DNA of 64,000 bases, from positions 124,001 through 188,000 of the forward strand of contig CACEAP010000003.1 in NCBI GenBank assembly GCA_902557645.1, in the 5' to 3' direction. The notes under the pieces are model-generated. The model searched no databases. It worked only from the letters and a program-made list of their open reading frames with translations, and was not told the DNA's origin. This DNA comes from an uncultured SAR86 cluster bacterium (GTDB lineage Bacteria; Pseudomonadota; Gammaproteobacteria; Magnimaribacterales; D2472). A program made the position numbers and the translations under genes. Shown here in pieces: positions 46,097-54,661 of this stretch; the stretch's first letter is position 1, and each line of letters begins with the position of its first letter.

Positions 46097-46108
46097 ATAT
46101 TAAATTAA

Positions 46109-47164
46109 GTGAAGTCTTTAATATATGGTTACGGAATTACCGGACAATCATTTGAAAAGTATTTAATTAGAAATAATATTGAATATGAGATTTATGATGA
46201 TAATAAATCTCTTTATATATCTGATCGTTTTACTAATGAATTAAATCAAAACTGGGATGTAATTTACTGCAGTCCAGGCATTACAAAAAATAATATCCAA
46301 AAACTTAAATCTTTGAAATACCAATGCATTAAAACAGATATAGAGATATTCTGCTCAGAGAATTCTTCTATAAAAATTGGTATTACTGGAACCAATAGGA
46401 AAAGCACAACCTGTTTTCATCTTTTTCAATTATTAAGTAAAAAATTTCAGGTCAATTTAATTGGAAATATTGGCGAACCTGTCTTAAATCATCTAAAAGA
46501 TGGAGCAGATTATTCAATCATTGAATTATCAAGTCAACAATTAGATAAATTAGAATCAATAGAACTTGATTATGGAGTTTTATTAAATATTGCTCCTGAT
46601 CACATAGATTATCATGGGAGTTTTGAGGAATATAAGCGGGTTAAAAAAAGAATACTTGAAGCACAGAAATCTTCTTTTGAAAATGATCCATTCGAGCTAT
46701 ATAAATGGATTACTGGAGAGGAGGCAGAAGCTATACAATTAGCTGATTTACCATTCAGATTCCAAATGATTTCAAAATCAATTATTAATGATTCAAAATC
46801 AACAAATATGCATTCCCTAGAATATGCAATTGAAAAGGCAAATAAATATTTTAAAAATTCTTCGTATCATTTGATAGTATGCGGCAACCCAGAAAAAGAA
46901 GGCTTTAGAAAGTTCTCAGTCAAGGGTCCAAAAAATATTTTTATTATTGGAAAGCATGCATTAGATATAGATAAGTGTATAGACCATCAAAATAAGATTA
47001 TCTTTAAAAACTTTAATGAGGCACTATTAAAAATATCAAATGAAACGTCTCAAAATATTTTGTTTTCACCAGGATTCCCAAGTGGAAATGATTTTAAAAA
47101 CTTTGAAGATAGAGGAATTTTTTTCAATGAATCAGTAAAAAAAATACTTTCTAATGATATATAG
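46109..47164 (+). CDS. murD: UDP-MurNAc-L-Ala:D-Glu ligase MurD, shortened and divergent
   Basis: MurD adds D-glutamate. Only 351 residues are present against about 440. The N-terminal domain starts LIYGYGITGQSFEKYL; the P-loop reads GTNRKST (94-100), with Arg 97 in place of the usual Gly; LLNIAPDHIDYHGSFEEYKRVK near 158-179 matches the central domain. Then about 30 residues replace roughly 110, removing the GxHNxxN segment, before LPFRFQMI, NDSKSTNMHSLEYAI and a C-terminal SPGFPSGNDFKNFEDRG. The frame is intact and the start is GTG 46109, so it is not an obvious pseudogene. Confidence 0.88.
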   Translation: MKSLIYGYGITGQSFEKYLIRNNIEYEIYDDNKSLYISDRFTNELNQNWDVIYCSPGITKNNIQKLKSLKYQCIKTDIEIFCSENSSIKIGITGTNRKSTTCFHLFQLLSKKFQVNLIGNIGEPVLNHLKDGADYSIIELSSQQLDKLESIELDYGVLLNIAPDHIDYHGSFEEYKRVKKRILEAQKSSFENDPFELYKWITGEEAEAIQLADLPFRFQMISKSIINDSKSTNMHSLEYAIEKANKYFKNSSYHLIVCGNPEKEGFRKFSVKGPKNIFIIGKHALDIDKCIDHQNKIIFKNFNEALLKISNETSQNILFSPGFPSGNDFKNFEDRGIFFNESVKKILSNDI

Positions 47165-48254
47165 AAATAATATTTTTCTAATCATCTCTTTAGTTGGATT
47201 AATATGCCTTGGCCTAATAATGGTTACTTCATCTAGTATATATATTGCACAAAATATGACTGGAAACCCTTTTCACTTTGCAACAAGACAAGCTCTATTT
47301 ATTGGCGTCGGTATTTTTATTTTTACTATATTTCTCTTGGTTCCTTCAACTCTATTAGAAAAAGTAGATTGGTTATTTTTGCTTATAAGCATAATTTTAT
47401 TGGCAATATTATTTCTGCCAGGAATAGGTACTGAGGTTAATGGAAGTATAAGATGGATTCGAATAGGCCCAATAAATATTCAACCTGCTGAGATATGCAA
47501 ATTTAGTATGATCCTATACACCTCAGGCTATTGTGTTCGAAGAATGAATGAAATTAGTACCTTGAGGGGTTTTGTAAAGCCTTTATTATTGCTAGGGCTT
47601 GTTTCGTTTTTAATTTTATCTCAACCTGACTTAGGTTCAACAGCGATTATATGTGCAGTTGTTGTAGCAATTTTATTTTTTGCAGGCATATCTTTTTTTC
47701 AATTTTTTTTATTATTACTTCTCCTCGCGACACTGGGCTTCATTGCTATTTACTTCACCCCATTTAGATTAACAAGAGTGATGTCATTTATGGACCCATT
47801 TGAATCTCAGTTAGGTGCAGGTTGGCAACTCAGCAACTCTTTAATTGGAATAGGTCAAGCTAACTGGATAGGATTAGGGCTTGGTAATAGCTTCCAAAAA
47901 AACCTGTTTTTACCCGAAGCTCATACAGATTTTATTTTTGCAGTTTTGGTAGAGGAGTTGGGCATTCTCGGAGTATTCTTTTTGATATCAATGTATTCTT
48001 TAATGATTTATTCTATTTTTTCTATTGCAATGCAATCTTTAATTTTAAAGAGGTACTTTCAAGGCTTTGTAGCTTTTGGTATTGGTTTTTTAATTGCTGT
48101 TCAAGCAATATTTAATTTAGCAGTAAATATAGGCCTTCTACCAACAAAAGGTTTAACATTACCCTTTATAAGTTATGGAGGTACAAGCATGATTATCATG
48201 ATGTCCTTCATCGCAATAGTGCTTAGAATTAATAATGAAAATAAATTTTACTAA
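47154..48254 (+). CDS. ftsW: Septal peptidoglycan polymerase FtsW
   Basis: FtsW is the SEDS glycosyltransferase that works with FtsI. The 366 residues contain about ten membrane helices, the catalytic-loop region RWIRIGPINIQPAEICKF near 100-117, SQPDLGSTAIICAV near 158, FLPEAHTDFIFAVLVEELGILG near 245-266, and the C-terminal NIGLLPTKGLTLPFISYGGTS near 323-343. It overlaps murD by 11 bp. Confidence 0.96.
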   Translation: MIYRNNIFLIISLVGLICLGLIMVTSSSIYIAQNMTGNPFHFATRQALFIGVGIFIFTIFLLVPSTLLEKVDWLFLLISIILLAILFLPGIGTEVNGSIRWIRIGPINIQPAEICKFSMILYTSGYCVRRMNEISTLRGFVKPLLLLGLVSFLILSQPDLGSTAIICAVVVAILFFAGISFFQFFLLLLLLATLGFIAIYFTPFRLTRVMSFMDPFESQLGAGWQLSNSLIGIGQANWIGLGLGNSFQKNLFLPEAHTDFIFAVLVEELGILGVFFLISMYSLMIYSIFSIAMQSLILKRYFQGFVAFGIGFLIAVQAIFNLAVNIGLLPTKGLTLPFISYGGTSMIIMMSFIAIVLRINNENKFY

Positions 48255-48257
48255 CAA

Positions 48258-49298
48258 ATGAATATTTTAATAGCAGCAGCCAAAACCGGCGGGCATGTGT
48301 ATCCAGCAACTGAGGTCAGTAAAGAGTTTATAAATAATGGCCATAAAGCTATTTTTTTAGGCACCAATAATTTAATTGAAAGAAATGCCATAAAAGATAT
48401 CTCAGAAATTCAATATGAACACATTGATATGAATGGTTATAGAGGAAATAGCATTTTGAGTAAAGTTTTAGTTTTACTAAGTCTGCCTATGAATGTTTTT
48501 AGAGTGCTTAAGATTTTGTGGAATAATAAAGTTGATTCAATTATTGTTTTTGGCGGTTTTATAAGTATTCCAGCAGCTATAGCTGGATTGATACTTTTAA
48601 AACCTATATATGTCCATGAACAAAATACAGTATTAGGATCAGCAAATAAGATTATTTCAAAATTTTCAAAAAAGATATTTCTAGGAATGCCATTGCATAA
48701 GAAGAATTTAAAAAGATCGGAAGTTATAGGAAATCCTATTCGAAAATCATTTGTATCAAAAATACAAAATAGAACTGATGATTATGTAAAAATTTATATT
48801 ACAGGCGGAAGTCAAGGAGCTAAATACCTTAATGATAATCTGCCACCTATATTCAATGATATTAACATTCCAATATCTATAAGACATCAATGCGGAAAAG
48901 GTAAAAAACCAGGAGTAGAAAAGTTATACGCGAATTTTAAGGAAGTTGAGGTCAGAGAATTTTTTGATAATCCAAATTCTCAAATTGATTGGGCTGACTT
49001 TATAATATCCAGAGCTGGCGCGCTTAGTTTGTCTGAAATTATTTCAATGAAAAAAGGAACTTTAATGATACCTCTGCCAAATGCTGTCGATAATCATCAA
49101 TTGCTTAATGCAAGATATGTTGAAAAAGATGGAATTGGTTTGGTGCATGAGCAAGAACACGGAATAGATATTTTAAAAAATATTATAAAAAATATAATTG
49201 AAACTAAAGAATATTTAATATGGCAACAAGCAGAATTTAGAACTAATCATATGGATGCAGCTCAGAAAATATTTAATTCAGTTTTAGAGAATAATTAA
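48258..49298 (+). CDS. murG: Lipid II synthase MurG
   Basis: MurG adds GlcNAc to lipid I. The 346 residues (E. coli 355) form a GT-B fold. The first glycine-rich loop reads AAAKTGGHVYPA (6-17) instead of the usual AGGTGGHVFPA. Other motifs are DSIIVFGGFISIPAAIAG near 93-110, VHEQNTVLGSANK near 119, VIGNPIR near 157, ITGGSQGAKYLND near 183-195, and ISRAGALSLSEI near 250. It follows ftsW by 3 bp. Confidence 0.95.
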   Translation: MNILIAAAKTGGHVYPATEVSKEFINNGHKAIFLGTNNLIERNAIKDISEIQYEHIDMNGYRGNSILSKVLVLLSLPMNVFRVLKILWNNKVDSIIVFGGFISIPAAIAGLILLKPIYVHEQNTVLGSANKIISKFSKKIFLGMPLHKKNLKRSEVIGNPIRKSFVSKIQNRTDDYVKIYITGGSQGAKYLNDNLPPIFNDINIPISIRHQCGKGKKPGVEKLYANFKEVEVREFFDNPNSQIDWADFIISRAGALSLSEIISMKKGTLMIPLPNAVDNHQLLNARYVEKDGIGLVHEQEHGIDILKNIIKNIIETKEYLIWQQAEFRTNHMDAAQKIFNSVLENN

Positions 49299-49300
49299 TT

Positions 49301-50692
49301 ATGAATCCATTAAAGAAGATCAAACACATTCATTTTGTTGGGATTGGAGGCTCAGGGATGATTGGAATAGCATATCTGTTATTAAGAAAAGGTTATAAGG
49401 TTAGCGGATCAGATATTCAAAAATCAAAATCATTAACTAATTTAAAAAAGCTTGGAGCTAAAGTTTTATATACACATAAAGAAAAAAATGTTGGTAAAGC
49501 AGATCTAGTAGTTATGTCATCTGCAATAAGGAACTCAAATCCAGAATATAGATTTGCTAAAAGGAATGGCATTACTATTATCCCCAGAGCGCAAATGTTA
49601 GGGAGTCTGATGAGAGGTTATGAGAGTATTGCTGTAGCAGGAAGCCACGGAAAAACTACTACGACAAGCATGATTGCAAGTATTTTTAGTGAAGCACTTT
49701 TAAGCCCTACATATATTGTTGGAGGTAAAGTTCTTGGTATTGGTAAAAACTCTGAATTAGGAAGTGGTAATTACCTAATAGCAGAAGCTGATGAGAGTGA
49801 TGGGTCTTTCCTGCATCTTCAGCCAGATGTTGGAGTTTTTACAAATATCGATAATGATCATTTAAGTTTTTTTGATAACGACATTGAGAAACTGCTTAAA
49901 TCTTTTCAAATGTTTGCTGAAAATATTCCTTTTTATGGTGCTCTTATAATCAATAAAGATGATAAGAATATTAAGAAAGTTGCAAAGAAAATTCTAAGAA
50001 GACAGATTTCATTTGGTTTTTCTTCAAGAAGCGATTACCAAATAAAAGACATCTGCTATAAAAACAAACACCAATATTTCAACTTAATAGATCACTTTAA
50101 AAATAAAACTTATAAGTTCAGCCTGCCTTTAGCAGGAATACATAATGTTTACAATGCTGCTTCTGCAATTGCTGTAAGCTTAGAGGAGGGAGTAGCACTT
50201 AAATATGTACAAAGAGGCTTAAAAGAATTTAGAGGCGTATCTAGAAGATTTGAAAAGCATAACTTAAAGATAGATAAGAAAGAAATTACTTTAATAGATG
50301 ATTATGGTCATCATCCTGAAGAAATTAAGTCTACTATAAATGCAATTTATCAAGCATTCCCTAATAAAAAGATCTGCATGGTTTTTCAACCTCATCGATA
50401 TACTAGAACTGCGCAACTATACAATGATTTTATTGAAGTTTTATCTTTACCAGATTCACTATTTTTATTAGATATATATGAAGCTAGCGAAACTCCCATC
50501 AAAGGCATTTCTTCTAAGAATCTGCTTGAAAGTATTAAGCAAAATGGAAAGTCAAATGCTTGTCATAGCTCTGATAAATCTATCATAAATGATATTAAAC
50601 ACTCCTCTAACGATTTTGATATTCTAGTAACTCAGGGAGCAGGTAGCGTTTCGTTAATTTGTGCTGCTATAAAGACTAAATGGCAAATATAA
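49301..50692 (+). CDS. murC: UDP-N-acetylmuramate:L-alanine ligase
   Basis: MurC adds the first stem residue. The 463 residues (E. coli 491) show the Rossmann loop HFVGIGGSGMIGIAYLLL near 11-28, the P-loop AVAGSHGKTTTTSM near 108-121, EADESDGSFLHLQPDVGVFTNID near 163-185, the HNVYNAASAIA segment near 283 (the motif lost from MurD here), DDYGHHPEEIKST near 331 and FQPHRYTRTAQL near 363. It overlaps ddl by 13 bp. Confidence 0.97.
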   Translation: MNPLKKIKHIHFVGIGGSGMIGIAYLLLRKGYKVSGSDIQKSKSLTNLKKLGAKVLYTHKEKNVGKADLVVMSSAIRNSNPEYRFAKRNGITIIPRAQMLGSLMRGYESIAVAGSHGKTTTTSMIASIFSEALLSPTYIVGGKVLGIGKNSELGSGNYLIAEADESDGSFLHLQPDVGVFTNIDNDHLSFFDNDIEKLLKSFQMFAENIPFYGALIINKDDKNIKKVAKKILRRQISFGFSSRSDYQIKDICYKNKHQYFNLIDHFKNKTYKFSLPLAGIHNVYNAASAIAVSLEEGVALKYVQRGLKEFRGVSRRFEKHNLKIDKKEITLIDDYGHHPEEIKSTINAIYQAFPNKKICMVFQPHRYTRTAQLYNDFIEVLSLPDSLFLLDIYEASETPIKGISSKNLLESIKQNGKSNACHSSDKSIINDIKHSSNDFDILVTQGAGSVSLICAAIKTKWQI

Positions 50693-51606
50693 AAAAAATT
50701 ATAATTCTCTATGGAGGGTCATCATCTGAAAGAGAAGTCTCAATAAAAAGTGGAGAAGGTATTTTTCAAGCATGCCAAGATCTTGGATATGATGCTAAAT
50801 TAGTTGATCTTAATAATATATCTGATTTAAATTCTCTAAAAGAATTTGATATTGTTTTTATTGCACTTCATGGGTTTGAGGGTGAGTCTGGAACTCTTCA
50901 AAAAAATCTTGATGAAATGGGTATTTCATATACTGGCTCAAGTTATGATGCATGCAAGAATACTTGGAATAAAAGTAAATTTAAAAATATTTTAGAATCT
51001 AAATCTATTCCAACACCAAGAGGCTTTTCAATAAAAACTTTTGATAAAGAAATACAATCGCCATTTAGTATTTTTAAAGAAAAATATGGCGAGGAGATAA
51101 AAGAGCTATTCTTAAAACCTGAGGAAGATGGTTCGAGTATTGATATCTTTCAAATAAAATCTTTAGCAGATTTAAGTAAATCTGTTTTAAGTGCTAAAAA
51201 CACTGACAGAGGTTTTCTTTTTGAGGAGTCTATTAATCATAGAGAGTTCACCGTTTCTATCTTGAACAATAAATGCTTACCTATTTTGGAGATTAAAACT
51301 GAAAATAGTTTTTATGATTATGATGCAAAATATATTTCTAATTCAACTCAATTAATTGAGGCTGATTTTAAAAAAGAATTAAAGAAAGAGATAGAAGATT
51401 TATCATTGGGAGCTTTTAAAGCTTTAGGCTGCTCAGGATGGGGAAGAGTAGACCTCCTTCAAGATAAAGAGGGTAAATTTTATATTTTAGAAATCAATAC
51501 TGTTCCAGGTATGACTAATCATAGCTGTGTTCCAAAATCGGCAGCACTAGCTGGCATATCATACAAAAAACTAGTTAATTTAATAATTGATGATGCATAT
51601 TTATAA
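50680..51606 (+). CDS. ddl: D-alanine:D-alanine ligase
   Basis: Ddl joins two D-alanines for MurF. The 308 residues (E. coli DdlB 306) start with LYGGSSSEREVSIKSG near 9-24, then ALHGFEGESGTLQKNLDEMGISYTG split over about 62-86, the ATP-grasp KPEEDGSSIDI near 146, REFTVSIL near 188, and EINTVPGMTNHSCVPKSA near 271-288. D-Ala comes from the alanine racemase at 56032. It overlaps ftsQ by 14 bp. Confidence 0.96.
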   Translation: MANIKKIIILYGGSSSEREVSIKSGEGIFQACQDLGYDAKLVDLNNISDLNSLKEFDIVFIALHGFEGESGTLQKNLDEMGISYTGSSYDACKNTWNKSKFKNILESKSIPTPRGFSIKTFDKEIQSPFSIFKEKYGEEIKELFLKPEEDGSSIDIFQIKSLADLSKSVLSAKNTDRGFLFEESINHREFTVSILNNKCLPILEIKTENSFYDYDAKYISNSTQLIEADFKKELKKEIEDLSLGAFKALGCSGWGRVDLLQDKEGKFYILEINTVPGMTNHSCVPKSAALAGISYKKLVNLIIDDAYL

Positions 51607-52222
51607 ATTATTTTTTTTAAGTTTTTTTCTAGTAATTTTAACTTCATGTAATCAATATAAGAATATTGAAATAATTTTTGAGGATGGTTTTATCTATTCC
51701 TCTCAGAAAGATTTAATTACAAATCTCAAATCTACTAATTCAAAAGAAGGCATAAAAGAAATTCTTTTAAACCAAGATTGGATTGAGGATTTTAAAGTTG
51801 TATTCAGAATTAATGGTAATGTCAAAATAAACATTATTACAAAGATTCCTTTGTTTATATGGAACGATAAATATTATATTGATAGGAAATTAAATACTTT
51901 TAATTTTGATAAAACTAATAATTATCTCATCAAAGTTTTTTGCCCAAGTAATCAAATTGAAGATGCAAGTAAATTAATTAAATATATCAACAATACAGAA
52001 ACATTATCCAAATTTAGTTTCAATAAACTAGATTTCAAATATTCATCAGGTTGGACATTGTTTTTTGAAGACACTCTAACTATAAAATTTGGTAAGGATA
52101 TCTCAGAAGCAAGATTAAACTCTTTTAAACAAAGCTTAAATTATGTATACGAAAACGACTCTATACCTAGTATGATAGATTTAAGATATAAGGATGGGGT
52201 AGCATTAAATTATGGCAAATAA
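51593..52222 (+). CDS. ftsQ: Cell division protein FtsQ, with lipobox
   Basis: FtsQ recruits FtsL/FtsB to the septum through a periplasmic POTRA domain. From ATG 51593 the product is 209 residues. The hydrophobic N-terminus ends FFLVILTSC with a perfect lipobox (LTSC, Cys 19), while FtsQ is normally a bitopic protein. The POTRA-to-beta transition matches FtsQ: LNQDWIEDFKVVFRINGNVK near 61-80, then IPLFIWNDKYYIDRKLNTF near 88-106. ATG 51590 and TTG 51587 are alternative starts. Position between ddl and ftsA fits. It overlaps ftsA by 11 bp. Confidence 0.87.
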   Translation: MHIYKLFFLSFFLVILTSCNQYKNIEIIFEDGFIYSSQKDLITNLKSTNSKEGIKEILLNQDWIEDFKVVFRINGNVKINIITKIPLFIWNDKYYIDRKLNTFNFDKTNNYLIKVFCPSNQIEDASKLIKYINNTETLSKFSFNKLDFKYSSGWTLFFEDTLTIKFGKDISEARLNSFKQSLNYVYENDSIPSMIDLRYKDGVALNYGK

Positions 52223-53441
52223 CACTTCAAAAGAATCAAATATTGTAGTTGGTTTGGATATTGGTACCTCAAAAATAGTTTGTATTGTAGGTGAATATGA
52301 TACTCAAGATAATCTCGAAATTATTGCTCTTGGCTCATACCCATCTAGCGGATTAAAAAAGGGTGTTGTTGTAAATATTGATGTTACAACTGACGCTATC
52401 CAAAAAGCTGTTGAGCAAGCTCAATCAATGATCGAGGAAAAGATAAAATCAGTATATGTAGGAATAGCTGGAAATCATATTAGAAGTTTTAATTCGCAAG
52501 GTATCGAAGCAATTAAAGATAAAGAAGTTTCCGCTTCTGATATAGAAAGGGTTATTGAATCAGCACAAGCGATTGCAATTCCATCAGATCAAAAAGTTTT
52601 ACATGTAATACCTCAAGAATTTGTTATTGATGATCAAGATTGCATTAAAGACCCGCTTGGAATGTCCGGGGTTAGACTTGAAGCAAAAGTGCATTTAGTT
52701 ACATGTTCCAATAATGCAGTAATGAATATTGAAAAGTGTGTAAAAAATTGTGGTCTTAAAGTTGAAGGTTATGTCCTTGAGCAGTTAGCTAGTTCTCATT
52801 CAATCCTATCAGATGATGAAAAAGATTTAGGAGTATGTTTAGTTGATATTGGGGGTGGTACAACTGATATAGCAATTTTCCAAGCAGGCTCAATAGGTTT
52901 TACAGGAAATATTCCTATTGCAGGGGATATGGTTACTAATGATATTGCTGTTGCATTAAGAACCCCTACACCCGAGGCAGAAGATATAAAACAGAAACAA
53001 GGCTGTGCAGTACCTGAATTTACAAATGATGAAGAGGTAATCGAAGTTAGGGGAGTTGGAGGAAGGGCGCCTACAGAATTAGCGCGGAGGACTTTGGCAG
53101 GATTTATTGAGCCAAGATATATAGAGCTATGCCAGCTAGTTAAAGCAGAAATAAGCAGGAATGGATTTGAAGAAAAAATACCTGCTGGAATTGTTCTTAC
53201 TGGCGGAACCTCAAAAATGGAAGGAGTGGTTGAATTGGCTGAATCAATTTTTCAAACTAGTGTAAGACTTGGAGTGCCTTCAAAATTCCAAGGAATGGAA
53301 AATATACTTCAAAATCCAATATATGCAACATCAATTGGCTTAGTCTCTCATGGTCACATGCAGAAAAAAGAGAACTTTATTCTTGAAAATAATCAGAGCC
53401 TTATATCTAAGTTTTTAAATTGGGCTAAAGGTGAGTATTGA
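52212..53441 (+). CDS. ftsA: Cell division actin homologue FtsA
   Basis: FtsA tethers FtsZ to the membrane. The 409 residues (E. coli 420) contain VGLDIGTSKIVCIVGEY near 13-29, the 1C domain characteristic of FtsA (about 85-165), VDIGGGTTDIAIFQAG near 213, and GIVLTGGTSKMEGVVELAE near 335. The C-terminal amphipathic helix is SLISKFLNWAKGEY. It is the last gene of this dcw cluster because ftsZ lies elsewhere. Confidence 0.96.
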   Translation: MANNTSKESNIVVGLDIGTSKIVCIVGEYDTQDNLEIIALGSYPSSGLKKGVVVNIDVTTDAIQKAVEQAQSMIEEKIKSVYVGIAGNHIRSFNSQGIEAIKDKEVSASDIERVIESAQAIAIPSDQKVLHVIPQEFVIDDQDCIKDPLGMSGVRLEAKVHLVTCSNNAVMNIEKCVKNCGLKVEGYVLEQLASSHSILSDDEKDLGVCLVDIGGGTTDIAIFQAGSIGFTGNIPIAGDMVTNDIAVALRTPTPEAEDIKQKQGCAVPEFTNDEEVIEVRGVGGRAPTELARRTLAGFIEPRYIELCQLVKAEISRNGFEEKIPAGIVLTGGTSKMEGVVELAESIFQTSVRLGVPSKFQGMENILQNPIYATSIGLVSHGHMQKKENFILENNQSLISKFLNWAKGEY

Positions 53442-53466
53442 TTGTAAAAAATAATTACATTAGAAT
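53438..53466 (+). promoter_or_regulatory. Promoter of rpsF-rpsR-rplI
   Basis: TTGATT (53438-53443) and TAGAAT (53461-53466) are 17 bp apart. The -35 overlaps the ftsA stop region. The start would fall near 53473, giving a leader of about 47 bases that includes TTTTCTT and AGAGAAAA, which can form a small hairpin. I could not recognise the S6:S18 leader motif. Confidence 0.55.
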
Positions 53467-53519
53467 GCACCATCCTTGGTTTTCTTAAATAAGAGAAAAT
53501 CTTTAACCATAAGGTAAAT

Positions 53520-53981
53520 ATGAACAATTACGAAACAATATTAATCATTAATCCCAACCTATCCTCCAAGGTTGCTGATTTTCAAAAGAAATTTGAAAAA
53601 CTGCTAACTGATAACTCATTTGAAATAAAAAAAGTAGAAGATATAGGCAGGAGACAACTTGCCTATTCAATAAATAATCACCATAAAGGGCATTATCTGC
53701 TATACCGTATGCAGGGAGATCCTAAAAATATATCTGAGATAGAAACTAAGATTAAGTATGACGAGGCTATCATTAGACATTTAATACTTGCTGTTAAAGA
53801 CCTATCTGGAGAGGACTCAGTTTTATTAACTGAAGCATTAGAGAATAAGAATAAAAAATCTGAATCAGCTGAAGAACCTGAGAAGGCCGTAAAGGAAGAT
53901 AAGAAGTTAGAGGAATCAACTAAAGAAGTCTCTGACAAAGAGGATTCCAAAGATTCTCCTACCGAAGAAGAGGAAGCATAA
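53520..53981 (+). CDS. rpsF: 30S ribosomal protein S6 with long charged tail
   Basis: S6 binds S18 on the small-subunit platform. The first 95 residues are the normal fold ([36 protein letters not shown] near 43-64, [13 protein letters not shown] near 80). Residues from about 100 to 153 form a tail of Glu, Lys, Asp and Ser, longer than the E. coli protein (131-135 in total). In E. coli RimK adds glutamates to the S6 C-terminus; here a Glu-rich tail is encoded. It shares one base with rpsR (TAATG). Confidence 0.95.
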   Translation: MNNYETILIINPNLSSKVADFQKKFEKLLTDNSFEIKKVEDIGRRQLAYSINNHHKGHYLLYRMQGDPKNISEIETKIKYDEAIIRHLILAVKDLSGEDSVLLTEALENKNKKSESAEEPEKAVKEDKKLEESTKEVSDKEDSKDSPTEEEEA

Positions 53982-54175
53982 TGAAAAAGTTTCAATTACC
54001 AAATAATTTTGATTATAAAAATACTGATATCTTAAAGCAGTTTATTACTGAAACTGGGAAAATAGTTCCTGCAAGAGTTACTGGTATTTCAGCATCAAAT
54101 CAAAGAAAGGTTACCAAATCTATAAAAATAGCAAGATTTTTAGCTCTTCTCCCATACACGGATATGCATCAATAA
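53981..54175 (+). CDS. rpsR: 30S ribosomal protein S18
   Basis: S18 is the partner of S6. The 64 residues show the conserved [20 protein letters not shown] segment from about 10 and [31 protein letters not shown] core near 32-58. The N-terminal extension is short. It lies between rpsF and rplI as expected. Confidence 0.95.
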   Translation: MKKFQLPNNFDYKNTDILKQFITETGKIVPARVTGISASNQRKVTKSIKIARFLALLPYTDMHQ

Positions 54176-54177
54176 TC

Positions 54178-54624
54178 ATGAAAATTATACTGTTAGATAG
54201 AATACAAAGGTTAGGTGAAATTGGTGACATAGTAGATGTTAAGTCTGGCTATGCGAGGAATTTTCTAATTCCTCAGAAAAAAGCTGCTTTTGCTAGTGAA
54301 AAAAATATCGCTGAAGTTGAATCTAGAAAAGATGAATTAGCTGCAGCCTCTGCAGATGCTTTAGCTCAAGCACAAGGAAGAGCTGCAACTATAGAGGGAG
54401 CTTCATGTGAAATAAAAGTTCCAGTTACTGAAGAAGGAGCTCTTTACGGTTCTGTTGGTACTAGAGAAATAGCTGATGCATTTGTTGCTATTGACATTAA
54501 TATTGATAAAAGTGAAGTGCAATTACCTGATGGACCTATTAAAGAACAGGGTGATCATAGTATTTTTATAGCTCTTCATTCTGAAGTTTCTGTTGAAGTT
54601 TTAGTTAAAGTATTGCCAGAGTAG
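54178..54624 (+). CDS. rplI: 50S ribosomal protein L9
   Basis: L9 is a two-domain 23S rRNA-binding protein. The 148 residues (E. coli 149) have the N-terminal LLDRIQRLGEIGDIVDVKSGYARNFLIPQKKA region within residues 5-35, a long connecting helix, and the C-terminal domain with EEGALYGSVGTREIADAF near 84-101. It follows rpsR by 2 bp. A short inverted repeat (ATGAT/ATCAT) follows before dnaB but is too weak to call a terminator. Confidence 0.96.
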   Translation: MKIILLDRIQRLGEIGDIVDVKSGYARNFLIPQKKAAFASEKNIAEVESRKDELAAASADALAQAQGRAATIEGASCEIKVPVTEEGALYGSVGTREIADAFVAIDINIDKSEVQLPDGPIKEQGDHSIFIALHSEVSVEVLVKVLPE

Positions 54625-54661
54625 TTGTGTATTTTAAAATATGATGTAAAAATCATGTTTC

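Noticed and set aside
46109..47164. murD as a frameshifted pseudogene
   Set aside because: The frame is open throughout and both ends carry conserved MurD motifs, so an internal shortening fits better than decay.
53693..53995. Open frame on the minus strand opposite rpsF
   Set aside because: The Ser-rich product is the antisense reading of the Glu/Lys-rich S6 tail.
54640..54657. ATGAT/ATCAT inverted repeat between rplI and dnaB
   Set aside because: A 5-bp AT-rich stem without a T-run is too weak to support a terminator or operator.
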